Origin: Chrysaora quinquecirrha | Lineage: Eukaryota; Cnidaria; Scyphozoa; Semaeostomeae; Pelagiidae | Reading direction: 5' to 3' | NCBI GenBank assembly: GCA_014526335.1 | Contig: JACTAT010000039.1 | Span: forward strand, 32,089 to 96,088 | DNA: 64,000 nt | Shown here: positions 54,585-64,000 of the stretch, in pieces | Layout: every line of letters starts with the position of its first letter | How positions within the stretch are numbered: position 1 is the stretch's first letter | The notes under the pieces: model-generated | Databases searched by the model: none | The model's input: only the letters and a program-made list of their open reading frames with translations | What the model was told of the DNA's origin: nothing | Translations under genes and position numbers: made by a program

Positions 54585-55480
54585 ATTTAGACGATGCAAA
54601 AGTTGCAGGTATCGCAATTCGCTGCAAAGTAGGTATCCTCTTAACTGATTTTTCGCTGTATTATTTGCTGGATGGTAATCACGATCATTGCATAGCATTG
54701 CCGATTATTGTGTGGTACCACAGATCATTGCATAGCATTGCCGGTTATTGCATGGTATTGCAGGGTTACAGCATTTCAATTTGTTGCTAAGTCGGTATTT
54801 TTTTACTGAGTACTCGTTGAATTACTTCCCGAATGGTAATAGCGATCATTGCATAGCATTGCCGATTATTGTATGGTACCACAGATCATTGCATAGAATT
54901 GCCGATTATGTCAGGTTGCTCCAGACATTCTCAATTTGTCGCAGAGTCGGTATTTTCTTACTGAACTCTCGTTGAATTACTTCCCGGGTGGTATTGGCAA
55001 TCATTGCATAGCATTGCCAATTATTGCATGGTATTGCAGAATATTGTATGATATTGCATATTACTGCTGAAACGTGCACGTTACTAGTATCGTGGGGTCA
55101 TGCCGGTAACTGAACTTTATTGTCAATACAGTTTTTCCAATAGGCATTGAAGGTAACTGCACGATACTGCCGATTCAATATTGCTGATATCTTGAAGGGA
55201 TTTCTGGTGGCTGCACGCTATTGCCGATACAATATTGCCGATAGGCATTGAAGGTCACTGCAAAATACTGCCGATTCAGTGTTGCTGATATCATGGGGGT
55301 ATTCCGCCGATTGCACAGGTAACTGCACTGTTTTACTGATATAGTATGGCCGATAGGGATTGCCGGTAACTGCACGATATTGCCGATACCATAGATACCT
55401 GAGGGTGCTTGCATGATATTCAACACATCTTTGGAACATTTGCATCATCCCATCATCTCGTGTTGCCATTTACTGGGCAT
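54585..55480. repeat. Degenerate repeat domain of ATTGC words
   Basis: Left part: 'gatcattgcatagcattgcc' and 'gattattgtatggtaccaca' in several copies (54690, 54720, 54845, 54880, 55000), within a larger repeat of about 165 bases ('cgttgaattacttccc'). Right part: 'actgcacgatattgccgata' and 'attgccgataggcattgaag' (55150-55400). Confidence 0.75.
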
Positions 55481-55762
55481 AGTCATTAACAACAGCAATC
55501 AGTTTTGCAGTATAACAAACTGCAGCATTAAAAATCTAGGGGAATCAGTAGCGGAGTGCTCAGAGAAGAGGATATGAATATCAACAATTCACACAGACCA
55601 AAACTGACAAATGTCAGCGAGGTCGTGTATTATTTTAGTATTATTGATGTATCCTGTATTTCTTTTTAGTTTCATGTATTTCAAACTTTAATTTGCGGCC
55701 TAAACTAGATAAGCGTTGCTTTTTTTAGGTCGTGTAGAATACGCATTTTTCTAGATTTTTAG

Positions 55763-57265
55763 ATTCCTTGTACTTATATTAGATTTTTGTATTCTACAAA
55801 TAAAAATGATGATGATGATGATGATGAGGTCGACACAGAAACACAGGGCGCAGGATTTCTAGCCTTCTGTTGGGTTTTAATAACATTAAACAGCCTTTCA
55901 GTTCTACTGAACATTATATTTGCCAAAATGCTAATAAAATTCCGTAGCAGCCTACTTCGATCAACAAGCAACAGAATTTTACTATCATTAGCTGTGGCTG
56001 ATGTCTTTGTGAGCTGTTTTGGGGTAACTCTCGGTGTAACCTTAATAACACGGCAGTCTTTACTGACTTATAAAATAGCTGGCTCACTGCCTCTCTTTGG
56101 GAGCATGTTCGTTTCTATGACGTCATTAGCAATCCTCACAACAGACAGACTTATGGCAGTGAAACTGTCCTTGAAGTACAGAAACGAATCGTATATCAGA
56201 GCAATTACCAGATTTATATATCTAAGCTGGACTATCCCTCTCGCGATAACAATACTTCAAATTCTTATTTACGTGTTCACAGACAGTAACACAGAGCTGA
56301 AAATTCGAGGAGCAATGTTAGTTGCTTTCTTTCTGACAGCAGCAGTCACACTAGCCGCAACAAACTGTATCTTAGTCCTCAGCCTTAAAAGGCACAACTC
56401 AATTATCAACCAAACCGAACTTGTTGCAATTAGAAATCTCAGTAGAACAAGTATAAAGTCTGAAAACCTCTTCGCGGCAACAGGTGGTGATTTTCAATTA
56501 AGAAGCGCATTGGTAAAGTCACATGACAAAACTGAACCAATAGAAATCTCGAAAGAAAACATGTTGACCAATCAGAATCAGCCTTTGTCAGGCAACAATA
56601 AAAACTCGAAATTCACAGTCGAATGTGGCCTAAAGGAAAGTCGCGATTTAGGGGGGAGGGACACGAGTAAGCTTGGGACAAATAATATGACGCAGATAGA
56701 GTTTTCGCGGATCGAACAGGAAAGAGGTGATACAAAGGAAACTGTGCAATGCCTTGGTACAACAATGACAACAAATAAAGCACCACAACCAAACAAGATT
56801 AGAAAATATAGCCAAGCCAAGGAGCCTGTAATTAACACAACAGAACCTTGTATTCTTAACGTTCAGTGCCAAGGGAAAAGTGAGACAGATTTGCCCAGGG
56901 AGACTTCACGGGTAAGCTTCAACACAGCAAAAGAATCGTCATCATCATCAGGCCAAAACAGCACTGTTTTACAGAAAGCTGTCGCCCGGCAAAGAGCGAG
57001 GTCAATAATACGAAGCAGAAACGAGGCAAAGGCAACGATAATGTGCATTTGTATTGTCATTGTTTTCATAGTGTGCTGGATGCCTTTGACAATATACCGA
57101 TTGTTTTATATAGTCAATAATGTTGGTTTCGGCTTGCCTTGGTTTCGACGATTCGCGCTGTGTCTGGCGTCATCAAACAGCCTGCTGAACCCATGTACAT
57201 ATTTGCTGGTTAGGAAGGATTTCCGCCGTTATCTAATTAAATGCTGTAAAGGCAGTTTTTCTTAA
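55763..57265 (+). CDS. Rhodopsin-family (class A) GPCR, single exon, about 490 aa, start unresolved
   Basis: Numbering from codon 55787. Seven membrane segments: TM1 23-50, TM2 62-88 with Asp72 (LAVAD), TM3 98-122 ending DRL (120-122) instead of DRY, TM4 with Trp148, TM5 173-200, TM6 416-443 with CWMP (430-433), TM7 with NPCTY (468-472; the family NPxxY). The third intracellular loop is about 210 residues, Ser/Thr/Glu-rich, and probably regulatory. The usual extracellular Cys before TM3 is missing. The C-terminus is short, with KCCKGSFS as a possible palmitoylation site. The type resembles orphan amine-like receptors; the ligand is unknown. The first in-frame ATG is residue 48, inside TM1, so the true start must lie in an upstream exon or the (GAT)n run has shifted frame. 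Confidence 0.88.
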   Translation: MPCTYIRFLYSTNKNDDDDDDEVDTETQGAGFLAFCWVLITLNSLSVLLNIIFAKMLIKFRSSLLRSTSNRILLSLAVADVFVSCFGVTLGVTLITRQSLLTYKIAGSLPLFGSMFVSMTSLAILTTDRLMAVKLSLKYRNESYIRAITRFIYLSWTIPLAITILQILIYVFTDSNTELKIRGAMLVAFFLTAAVTLAATNCILVLSLKRHNSIINQTELVAIRNLSRTSIKSENLFAATGGDFQLRSALVKSHDKTEPIEISKENMLTNQNQPLSGNNKNSKFTVECGLKESRDLGGRDTSKLGTNNMTQIEFSRIEQERGDTKETVQCLGTTMTTNKAPQPNKIRKYSQAKEPVINTTEPCILNVQCQGKSETDLPRETSRVSFNTAKESSSSSGQNSTVLQKAVARQRARSIIRSRNEAKATIMCICIVIVFIVCWMPLTIYRLFYIVNNVGFGLPWFRRFALCLASSNSLLNPCTYLLVRKDFRRYLIKCCKGSFS

Positions 57266-57538
57266 GCTATGGCTAAATTAGGAGACATGTCGCGCGCGAC
57301 ACTGTATTTGGTGTGTCTCCTAGGGCGGCTAAACATCCGAGTTACAAAGGAGCAACATGTCATCCGAGTCATTTGCAAGTCGCGGAGACAAGAAATGTTT
57401 CTGTTGTCTGCCAGAAACATTTGCGTGTCTCTCGCTACAAATTTTGCCGCGCTTCAAAGTTTCCGAGGTGGCTAAACTGAGAGACACCGAGGGGACATCA
57501 ATGTCGCGCACGACATGTCTCCTAGTTTAGCCAGGCCT
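57265..57538. mobile_element. MITE of 274 bp on the GPCR stop codon, TTA target duplication
   Basis: Inverted ends: 'ggctaaattaggagacatgt' with 'cgcgcgcgaca', mirrored by 'tgtcgcgcacgacatgtctc' with 'ctagtttagcc'. TTA flanks it at 57262-57264 and 57539-57541. The first base of the element supplies the last base of the GPCR TAA stop. Confidence 0.75.
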
Positions 57539-57720
57539 TTAGAATTAGAAAATTGAACTTATATTTAAAATTTATATTTATTAAATTTATATCTTATATT
57601 TATTTATTAGGTTATTGTATATGATCCGATTACTATGGTCTTAGGCCTAGCCTAAGTTTTCAGTCGCAGTGCGAGCGTCCATAAATTCAGCAAAACAATT
57701 TCAACTGTGACTAATTGTAA

Positions 57721-58195
57721 GGTCCTGAGGTCCTGGCTAAACAATCAAACATGTTGGTCAAACGTTCGCGATTTGCTTTGAAAGCAATTTTTGACTCTTT
57801 GACGGCATCACAAAACAAAACATTGCTTGACAAGCAAAACTAAACCAGTTGAACGATGTTTTTGCAAGCGCAAACTGCAAGCTTATAATGTTTGGTAGTC
57901 AAATTATCAAAAATTGTATCTCAAAACTTTGCAACCTCTACATCAAGCAATGTTTGAACGTTTGATCACGTCTTTGCCAAGTCTACGTTAAAACTTTGTA
58001 TGGAAAGAAAAACTAAGCAAGATTTGTAGGGCAATGTTTTGAAAAAGTTCAAAAACAGTTTTGCTAGACGCAAGGGAAAACATGTTTGACAAGCAATGCC
58101 TTGAGACGTGACCAAAACGGGGAACGTTTTGCTTGATAAGCAAAAGTTGTATTTCAAATGTTTGACAAACAATGTTTGATCGTTCGACCAGGCAC
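57721..58195. mobile_element. MITE, GGCCCTGGCCAAACGATC family, diverged
   Basis: The left end is 'gtcctggctaaacaatcaaa', the right end 'tttgatcgttcgaccaggca'. The interior has the family words 'aaacattgcttgacaagcaa'. Flanks are TAA (left) and TTA (right), so the duplication is imperfect. Confidence 0.65.
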
Positions 58196-58289
58196 TTATT
58201 TTCCTTTTTGAAGCAGCACGTACATTCAAATAATCAAATATAGGAAGCGAAAAGGGAAAAAGGAGTGTCGTTGTACAGCTGTCCAAAAT

Positions 58290-58478
58290 GTAGACTCACG
58301 ACACGAGTCTCTAGTTTACGCTACCCATATTTTTGAATTTTGATTTGTCACTCCAACAAAAATTGTAGAAAATCGTAGAAATTGTAGAAAACTGTAGAAA
58401 TTGTAGAAAATTGTAGAAATTGTAGAAAACAACAACAACAACGTAGAGCGAAGTAGTGGGACTTATGTAGTGAGTCTA
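58290..58478. mobile_element. Short inverted-repeat element, TAGACTCACTACATAAGTC family
   Basis: The ends 'tagactcacgacacgagtct' and 'gggacttatgtagtgagtct' pair. The middle is a 'gtagaaaattgtagaaattg' tandem (58365-58430). Confidence 0.65.
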
Positions 58479-58685
58479 TCCAAAATGTACACTCAAAGAT
58501 ATTTACAATGAATAAAATTTACCTTTATACAGAATGCGGAGTTTTAACAAACCATAAGTTGTCTTTGTCTTATTTGCTTAGGTTCTTGGTTTTCAGTTTA
58601 TTGTACCACGATGGAGCATCTCCGTTGGTCTGCAATAGGTAAAACATAGAGAAAAATAGGTACCGGTCACAAATGATGGACTAAT

Positions 58686-59235
58686 AGCCTTTTTCAAAGA
58701 GGCCTGGGCCTTGCGCGACATTTTTCTGGAAAATGGTAGACATGTCGAGGGAGGGAATCCTCTCTGTGTGGACTTATTACCTTCCTGCCACTCTTTCAGA
58801 AACAGCTTCTAACAACTACAACAATATACAGCTGTTTCCTCAGGGTGGTGTAGTGTGGAGGAGCGTAGACTACGACGAATGTAATAAGTCTACTGGGATT
58901 GCGGTCGTTTTAGGAGAGATACTGAAGCAAATTTTGCTCCAAACTCAGGAAAAATGGAAGAAAAAGAGAGTAAAGGAATCTGCAACGATAAAAGTTGAAA
59001 ATTTGTGCAGAAATTCAGGAAACAAGATACAAGCAACTTACAAAAAGGAACATACTTCATTAAATGTCTCCCTGAGCAGATATGATGGGGTTTGACGCCT
59101 TTCTTTTACTTTTATTCGAATTAAACGTGAATTGGTAGTAAAGTTGTTGCACGAAGAGAGGATTCCCTTACTGAAAATGTCTAACATTTTCTAGAAATGT
59201 GTCGCGCCCAACCCAGGCCTCTTTGAAATGGTCTA
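58686..59235. mobile_element. MITE, TAGACCTTTTCAAAGAGGTC family
   Basis: The left end is 'tagcctttttcaaagaggcc', the right end 'aggcctctttgaaatggtct'. The interior has 'aggaaacaagatacaagcaa' and 'cattaaatgtctccctgagc'. The next copy follows directly. Confidence 0.75.
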
Positions 59236-59490
59236 TAGCCTTTTTCAAAGAGGTCTGGGTCGGTGCAGCAATTTTCTGGAAAATGGCGGACGAAGTTTTC
59301 TGGAAGATGGCGGACCTCTTGAGTAAGGGAGTCCTCTTCGCCTGCAGTCTCTCCAGAAGAGCAAGTACAGCAAATTTTGCTTCAAATCCACGTTTAATTT
59401 GAGTTCAAGTGAAAGCAAGTATTCATGTCCCAGCTTATCTGCTCTAGGAAGCATTTAATCAAGTTACTTGCATCTTGTTTTAGACAGGGC
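59236..59490. mobile_element. Adjacent partial copy of the same MITE family
   Basis: Left end 'tagcctttttcaaagaggtc' and 'tgggtcggtgcagcaatttt', with 'ttttctggaaaatggcggac' and 'ttttctggaagatggcggac' in tandem (59273-59315). The right side ends 'acttgcatcttgttttagac' without an inverted arm. Confidence 0.6.
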
Positions 59491-60204
59491 ATATAGTCTA
59501 GCAATCTAACAAAATGCCTAATTTAACTTTTTATTGTGGAATCTGATAGATTAGGTAGGAAGCTTCAAAAAACCACCGAATACCTTTCCGGGAAAACTTC
59601 CGGCGTCACGTGACTGATGGCGTCAAATGCGGCAAAAATTGTGCACAAATCCTGCGATAACTCGTGAACGGTATAAAATATAAACTTAAAAATGGCATAT
59701 TTGGCATCGGCTAAATAAGACCTTTTGAATGATATACAGTTTTATTAGTCTGCTACATATTTGAAATTTTCCTCCTCCGCAGCGACCACGAAATTACTTT
59801 TTGAAAGTTGTTACTCGAATTGCGCTATTCAAATAGAAATTCTCGAAAACGTGATTCTAAAACAACCGCTATTCATATCTTTACTCGTAAAACATAATGG
59901 ATATTATAGAATAACAGGAAAAGCCCCATTGAGAGTTGATATGAATGTGAGTCGGGGCATCTGAAGATCATTCCGGTGTTGTGACGACAAAGCGAAGTTA
60001 TGTTAGGTGAGAAAATGAAGTTTGAAAGAATGAATGAACTTGCTTGTTAGTTATGGGAATATCATTTACATTTCTCTACAATTTCGTGCATTACTCTTTT
60101 TGATCGCTTATGTGCTGGTCGAGTTCGATTGTTTCACCACATTCAAAAATATGAAAGAATATGGCCCTATCGTCTTCATTTCTCAGTCTTGAACAAACAA
60201 GTGA

Positions 60205-60705
60205 AAATGTTTATTATGTGATGGTTCTTTTCGCAAAAGATTCCCAAAAAGTTTTTCACAGCAAGGATGGGAGAACTTGAAGAGGATTGCAGAAGAATGG
60301 AACTGTATTGATATCGATCGAAATGACAAGTATTTCTCTTTTCGTTATGTTCACTCGCGAATTGGTGATGTTATTGAAGCATTTGGTAAAGCTCATAGAA
60401 ATTGTAGTATTACATTTGGAACGAAAGTGGAAAACTACAGGAAAAGATACGGAGAAATTAAGACAAGTGTTCTCGAACAAGAATCAGAGGATCTAACAAG
60501 TGATGTTCAGACTAGAAGATCACAAAGAGAAGCCAAAAAAAGAAAACAAATTTGTTTTATTTGTAACGAAAGAAGGGAAACGGACGGTGGATCATATAAT
60601 CAAGCTGGACTTGGTAGATTTTATTCTTTAAAGTCGTTATTCGGATTGGGCTATGCAAATAGAACTGACTTAACTCTTCCCAAAATTTTCTCTCTTTACT
60701 TTTAA
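60205..60705 (+). pseudogene. N-terminal zinc-binding fragment of the XPG/FEN-like multicopy protein family
   Basis: Open from 60205 (just after TGA) to TAA 60703-60705. It reads KCLLCDGSFRKRF (CxxC), GWENLKRIAEEWN, YFSFRYVHSRIGD, FGKAHRNCSITFG (HxxC) and later KQICFICNERR (second CxxC) with AGLGRF. From memory of predicted invertebrate proteins, this is the N-terminal part of the same large family whose body lies on minus at 60804-63990. After AGLGRF the similarity fades and the frame ends, so it is a fragment. It lies 99 bases from, and tail-to-tail with, the minus-strand piece. Confidence 0.5.
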
Positions 60706-60803
60706 GATAGCATATCACGCTGAAATGCGATGCCTGAAATAAACGATTAAGTACTCAACTACAAGAAACCAAACGCTGCAACGCTATTATGTACAAAAAT
60801 GAT

Positions 60804-63800
60804 CTAAGGTAAATAGTCACTGTCAGAAGAGTCCGTTTTTTCTTCTTCTGATGTCGTAAAGTCTTTTTCCCAATCAGAACTATCTGAAGCTCCTTCCGTT
60901 TCATTCATAGCACTGCTTTCTCTCTGTTCCATGTCGTCGCTTGTATCGTTACTTCTTTTCGTCCCTCGGGGAGTGACTTTTTTCCTTTTCTGCGAAGGTT
61001 CCGTTTGCTCAGCTTCTGATTCTTTATCAGCTTCAAAACCATCTCCAGTGTTACCTGTTTTCTTCCTGGATTTACCCCTTTGTCGAATAAGAGATCTTGG
61101 CAACTGATTTCCAGTAAACCAAACGGGATTTACAAATTTCTTGTCGTGGTCAATTTTCCATCCGAAATCTTCAATGTTCAACGGAACTATGTGATGGTTT
61201 AAGCAGTTCAGCCAAATATAAGATTGTAAATGGACCCGTTTTATCTCTTGACAAACTGAATCTGGGTCAGGTAATAATGGTGCTGAAGATTTCACTTTCA
61301 TTTTCAAATATTGCTGTACCCTCGTCTGGACATAGCTGTCTTTATCCTTTCCATGGTACATAAATATTTGAAAAATTTCTTTGCGTTTTCCACCGTCTCA
61401 TTAGAAATGGAAGTGCTCTTACCCAGTTGATCAATGAGAGCTAAGCCGCTTTTGTCTTTCAATATTTTCTTAAAACTTTTATCTTTCCTTTATTGAATTT
61501 GTAGGCAGTTGTATCACAGCCGGTTAGAGCATGTATCTGAGGTAACACTGTGCAAATTTCAGGGCCAAAGTTATCAAATATCAATCGTACATCAACATAC
61601 TTCTCGTGCTCAATCTTCATGTGCCATTCTTGTGAGGCGTGGCAGTGTACCATACCATGAAGCAATAGGATAAGCACGTCTGTATCCTTTGCAACAATCA
61701 CAGCAGGGGATTTATCTTGAGCTGCATGAAGCACGAGTCTCGTGTCTGCTTCCTCGTGGTTGCAATCTTGCATTCGTTCCACTCCATTACTTCGAATCAG
61801 CAAAGTTTCCTCTTTGCAATTGATGATAAGCGGGATCTTCAACAACCGTCTGCCGTCTGTACTTCTGAAGAATGAGCTTGCAAGTCGAATAAGATCTTCC
61901 TTATTTTCGTTGTTGTGGAAAAACTCTAGCCATTCCTTTCCTTGAAGCATTTTTGGTCTACACTTTCCAGACGTACTCTGCGAGATGTTTCTCCCCGCGC
62001 AATTCTCGTTGATGATTTGATGCTATTTTCCAAATAAGTATCATTGACGATTTCTACTTGTACTGCATCTGCTATTCCAGGAGGTATTGCTGAATGGAGA
62101 ACAGCGACCAGCCACTCTCTATATGTTTGCTTTGGTTTCACTGTTCGAAAGAGGGCCATACCATCAATAATCCAACGTGCCTTCAGTGGGATAGCGCTGG
62201 AGACCGCTTTTGATTCATTGATCAAATAGTTTCGGAAACTGGCTTTGTCTGATTGTCGCAGCATGTTGTTTGGTGTTGCAAGACTCAATGGAAGTGTTGT
62301 AATTGGAAATGTGAACGCCTCTTCAAGCGATGTTGCTTTTGCCACTAGAATTCCAAAGGCCTGTCGATCTTCTTTGAGGATGGATACTGCTTTAGGGGTA
62401 CTCTTTACCTTTTCAAGCCCGGTTTTCAGCTTTACTCTTTTGATTGGATCAAATATACTTTTTCTTTAGTTACAAGTCGTTTTGGACAAACTCTTTGTAT
62501 CTGGTATTCCCAATTTCTGGTGCATTCATTAGGCCTTCAATTACTTCTGTATCGATTTCTAAACCCGTGCAGATTACTTTTGCAGGACCATTCGAAAATG
62601 GATCCGTTTTATAGGAATGCAACTTTTCTTTCAAAGCAGCGACATCGCTATGGTGTTTTGCTTTACCACTATCCGTAAGCTCTTTGTGAGTCGACGTTGT
62701 TTTAATGTTGAGTTTATCACGCATTGTAAGACGAAGCTTTGCGTGAATGTGAACGGTTTTCACCCATTTGTTAGTTGTGTCGATATTGGTACTAAATCCG
62801 GATCTGAATGGACCTGCTGTCCCTTTGGTTTCGCGATTAAAATATTCAGTGACCAAATCCCCGTGAACTGTTGCAAACTTTTCTCCCGAATAATTCGCTC
62901 CGAATCCCTCTCGAGCAGTTCTTGATAGGCTGGATTGTTGCTTGATTTCAAATCCGTCAATAGCACATGCTGAAATGTCAAATAGCGAGAGTAGTTTTGG
63001 TGGTCGAAAGCAAACACTTGCTTCAGCATTTCTCGTTCTGCTTCAAGATGTCTTTCGAAATTTCCTTCACGAACGGCAGAGACCAGAGCTAGTAAAGACG
63101 ATATATCTCTCAAGTACGCAACAGTCATTGTTTGTTGAGGACTTTCGCAGCTACTTATCTCACGAACTAACTCTTCAAATTCATCTAATTCTATAACCGC
63201 TTCAAGTGCTTCTGTGGATGGATTTTCTCTCAGTGACTTCAGGCTCTCACGCAGACCATCAGATAAAGACGCGTAGTTGTCCCGTAGTTGTTCTGTACGA
63301 TACTGGACAAGAGCAGCGAATGACTCTTTCAGAATTCGCATACACCGATAGTAATGCTTCCCTCCAAATGCTTGATCTACAGAACCAGCAGAAATTGTCC
63401 CTGCGTCAACAAACCAATCTTTGTAGCCAATACACGAATGCCTCTTAAAGATTAATCGCTGGCGAACACGTAATTGGTGAAAGCCACCCATAAGGACAAT
63501 GATATTCTTATAGAGATCGCTATTCTTCCATATTATCTGCACAAGCCTGGCATATACCTCTTCGTCTGCGTGGGCGAAAATATGTTTTAATCCAAGATCA
63601 TCCATTACATGTTTGAGGGTGTCAAGATAGTTCTTGCATACTGAAATATCGGGTGGTTGATTTATTACAGGCATGTATTCAATGAGCGATTTTTTCTGCT
63701 TGCGATCAGAAACTTTTCTATTGAAAGCAGTCCAAGACCCCAACATTGGTAAATCAGGTTCACCGTCAGTAGCAGGCAGACCACTTGCTAATGACCACGC

Positions 63801-63990
63801 TACATCTCTGCGAAAGCTTTCTTCAAGGAGCTCTGTGCCTTCATCATCCTGATAAGCGGGAAATGCAAGAGGATCCGCTCTCGCACCAAGATGATATTCT
63901 TCAATATTGTTAGTAACAATTTCCTCACAGGAACTAGTTCTTGAATTGTTGATTTCGTTTCATGAAGAATGCTGTCACCTGTAATAAATC
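60804..63990 (-). pseudogene. Body of a large multicopy protein with XPG/FEN-like nuclease signature, frameshifted
   Basis: Successive minus-strand frames: about 63935-62760 (ARADPLAFPAYQDDEG; LGSWTAFNRKVSD; a roughly 360-residue helical body), 62900-62470 (GDLVTEYFNRETKGTAGPF), 62435-61926 (SIFDPIKRVKLKTG; RWIIDGMALFRTV), 61950-61459 (CNHEEADTRLVLHA, VAKDTDVLILLLHG, IHALTGCDTTAYK), 61430-60804 (acidic, Ser-rich end). The pieces read as one protein with breaks near 63935, 62880, 62450, 61950 and 61460-61360. The IIDG / EEADTR / DTDVL / TGCDTT spacing recalls the acidic residues of XPG/FEN-type PIN nucleases; that link is inference. An acceptor-like site near 63979 suggests introns. The shifts imply a decayed copy, unless the assembly has indel errors. 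The start lies beyond the window. Confidence 0.65.
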
Positions 63991-64000
63991 AAAATTAGGG

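Overview
The window is animal nuclear DNA. It is AT-rich and gene-poor, with intron-containing genes that have short exons, large introns and GT-AG splice sites. Its proteins are close to human ones, and transposable-element debris is dense. An invertebrate metazoan is certain. A cnidarian, probably an anthozoan, is my best guess, from the kind of 2A-bearing CR1-like retroelement, the multicopy XPG/FEN-like protein and the MITE load. That placement is inference, not proof.

Genes. (1) 324-13697, minus: a complete 13-exon IFRD1/2 orthologue (423 aa). (2) 14289-16069, plus: a complete 3-exon TMEM167B/kish-B orthologue (74 aa), head-to-head with IFRD, whose first intron has a GC-AG boundary. (3) 18328-31222, minus: a complete 9-exon MAPKAPK2/3-like p38-activated kinase (362 aa). 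Its largest intron contains a whole CR1-like non-LTR retrotransposon in sense orientation. That element encodes a virus-type 2A skipping peptide, a truncated SGNH esterase-like domain, an endonuclease and a reverse transcriptase, split by frameshifts. (4) 34837-35768, plus: the last two exons of an unrecognised small zinc-ribbon protein. (5) 55763-57265, plus: an intronless rhodopsin-type GPCR with a very long third intracellular loop. It has no in-frame ATG before TM1, and a MITE sits on its stop codon. (6) 60205-63990: broken pieces of a large protein family with an XPG/FEN-like signature. An N-terminal zinc-binding piece is on plus and the body is on minus with several frameshifts.

Repeats. 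The left 20 kb is rich in TTA/TAA-flanked MITEs ending GGCCCTGGCCAAACGATC, tRNA-derived SINEs, a TA-flanked mariner-like MITE, and a foldback element split by a hAT MITE with a perfect 8-bp target duplication. Around 32.6-34.8 kb a 388-bp TA-flanked element has been split by a 1.8-kb element, and the unsplit copy lies at 46368-46755. The 37.08-44.91 kb stretch is a direct tandem duplication of one composite unit. Each copy has a GC-rich hairpin cluster, an 8-bp GTTG minisatellite and a common tail. The 47-50 kb stretch holds a 140-bp tandem repeat, an ATTC microsatellite and about 1 kb of polypyrimidine DNA. All coordinates were read by eye. Exon edges are supported by splice sites plus continuity of reading frame and family motifs; no alignment or search was run.
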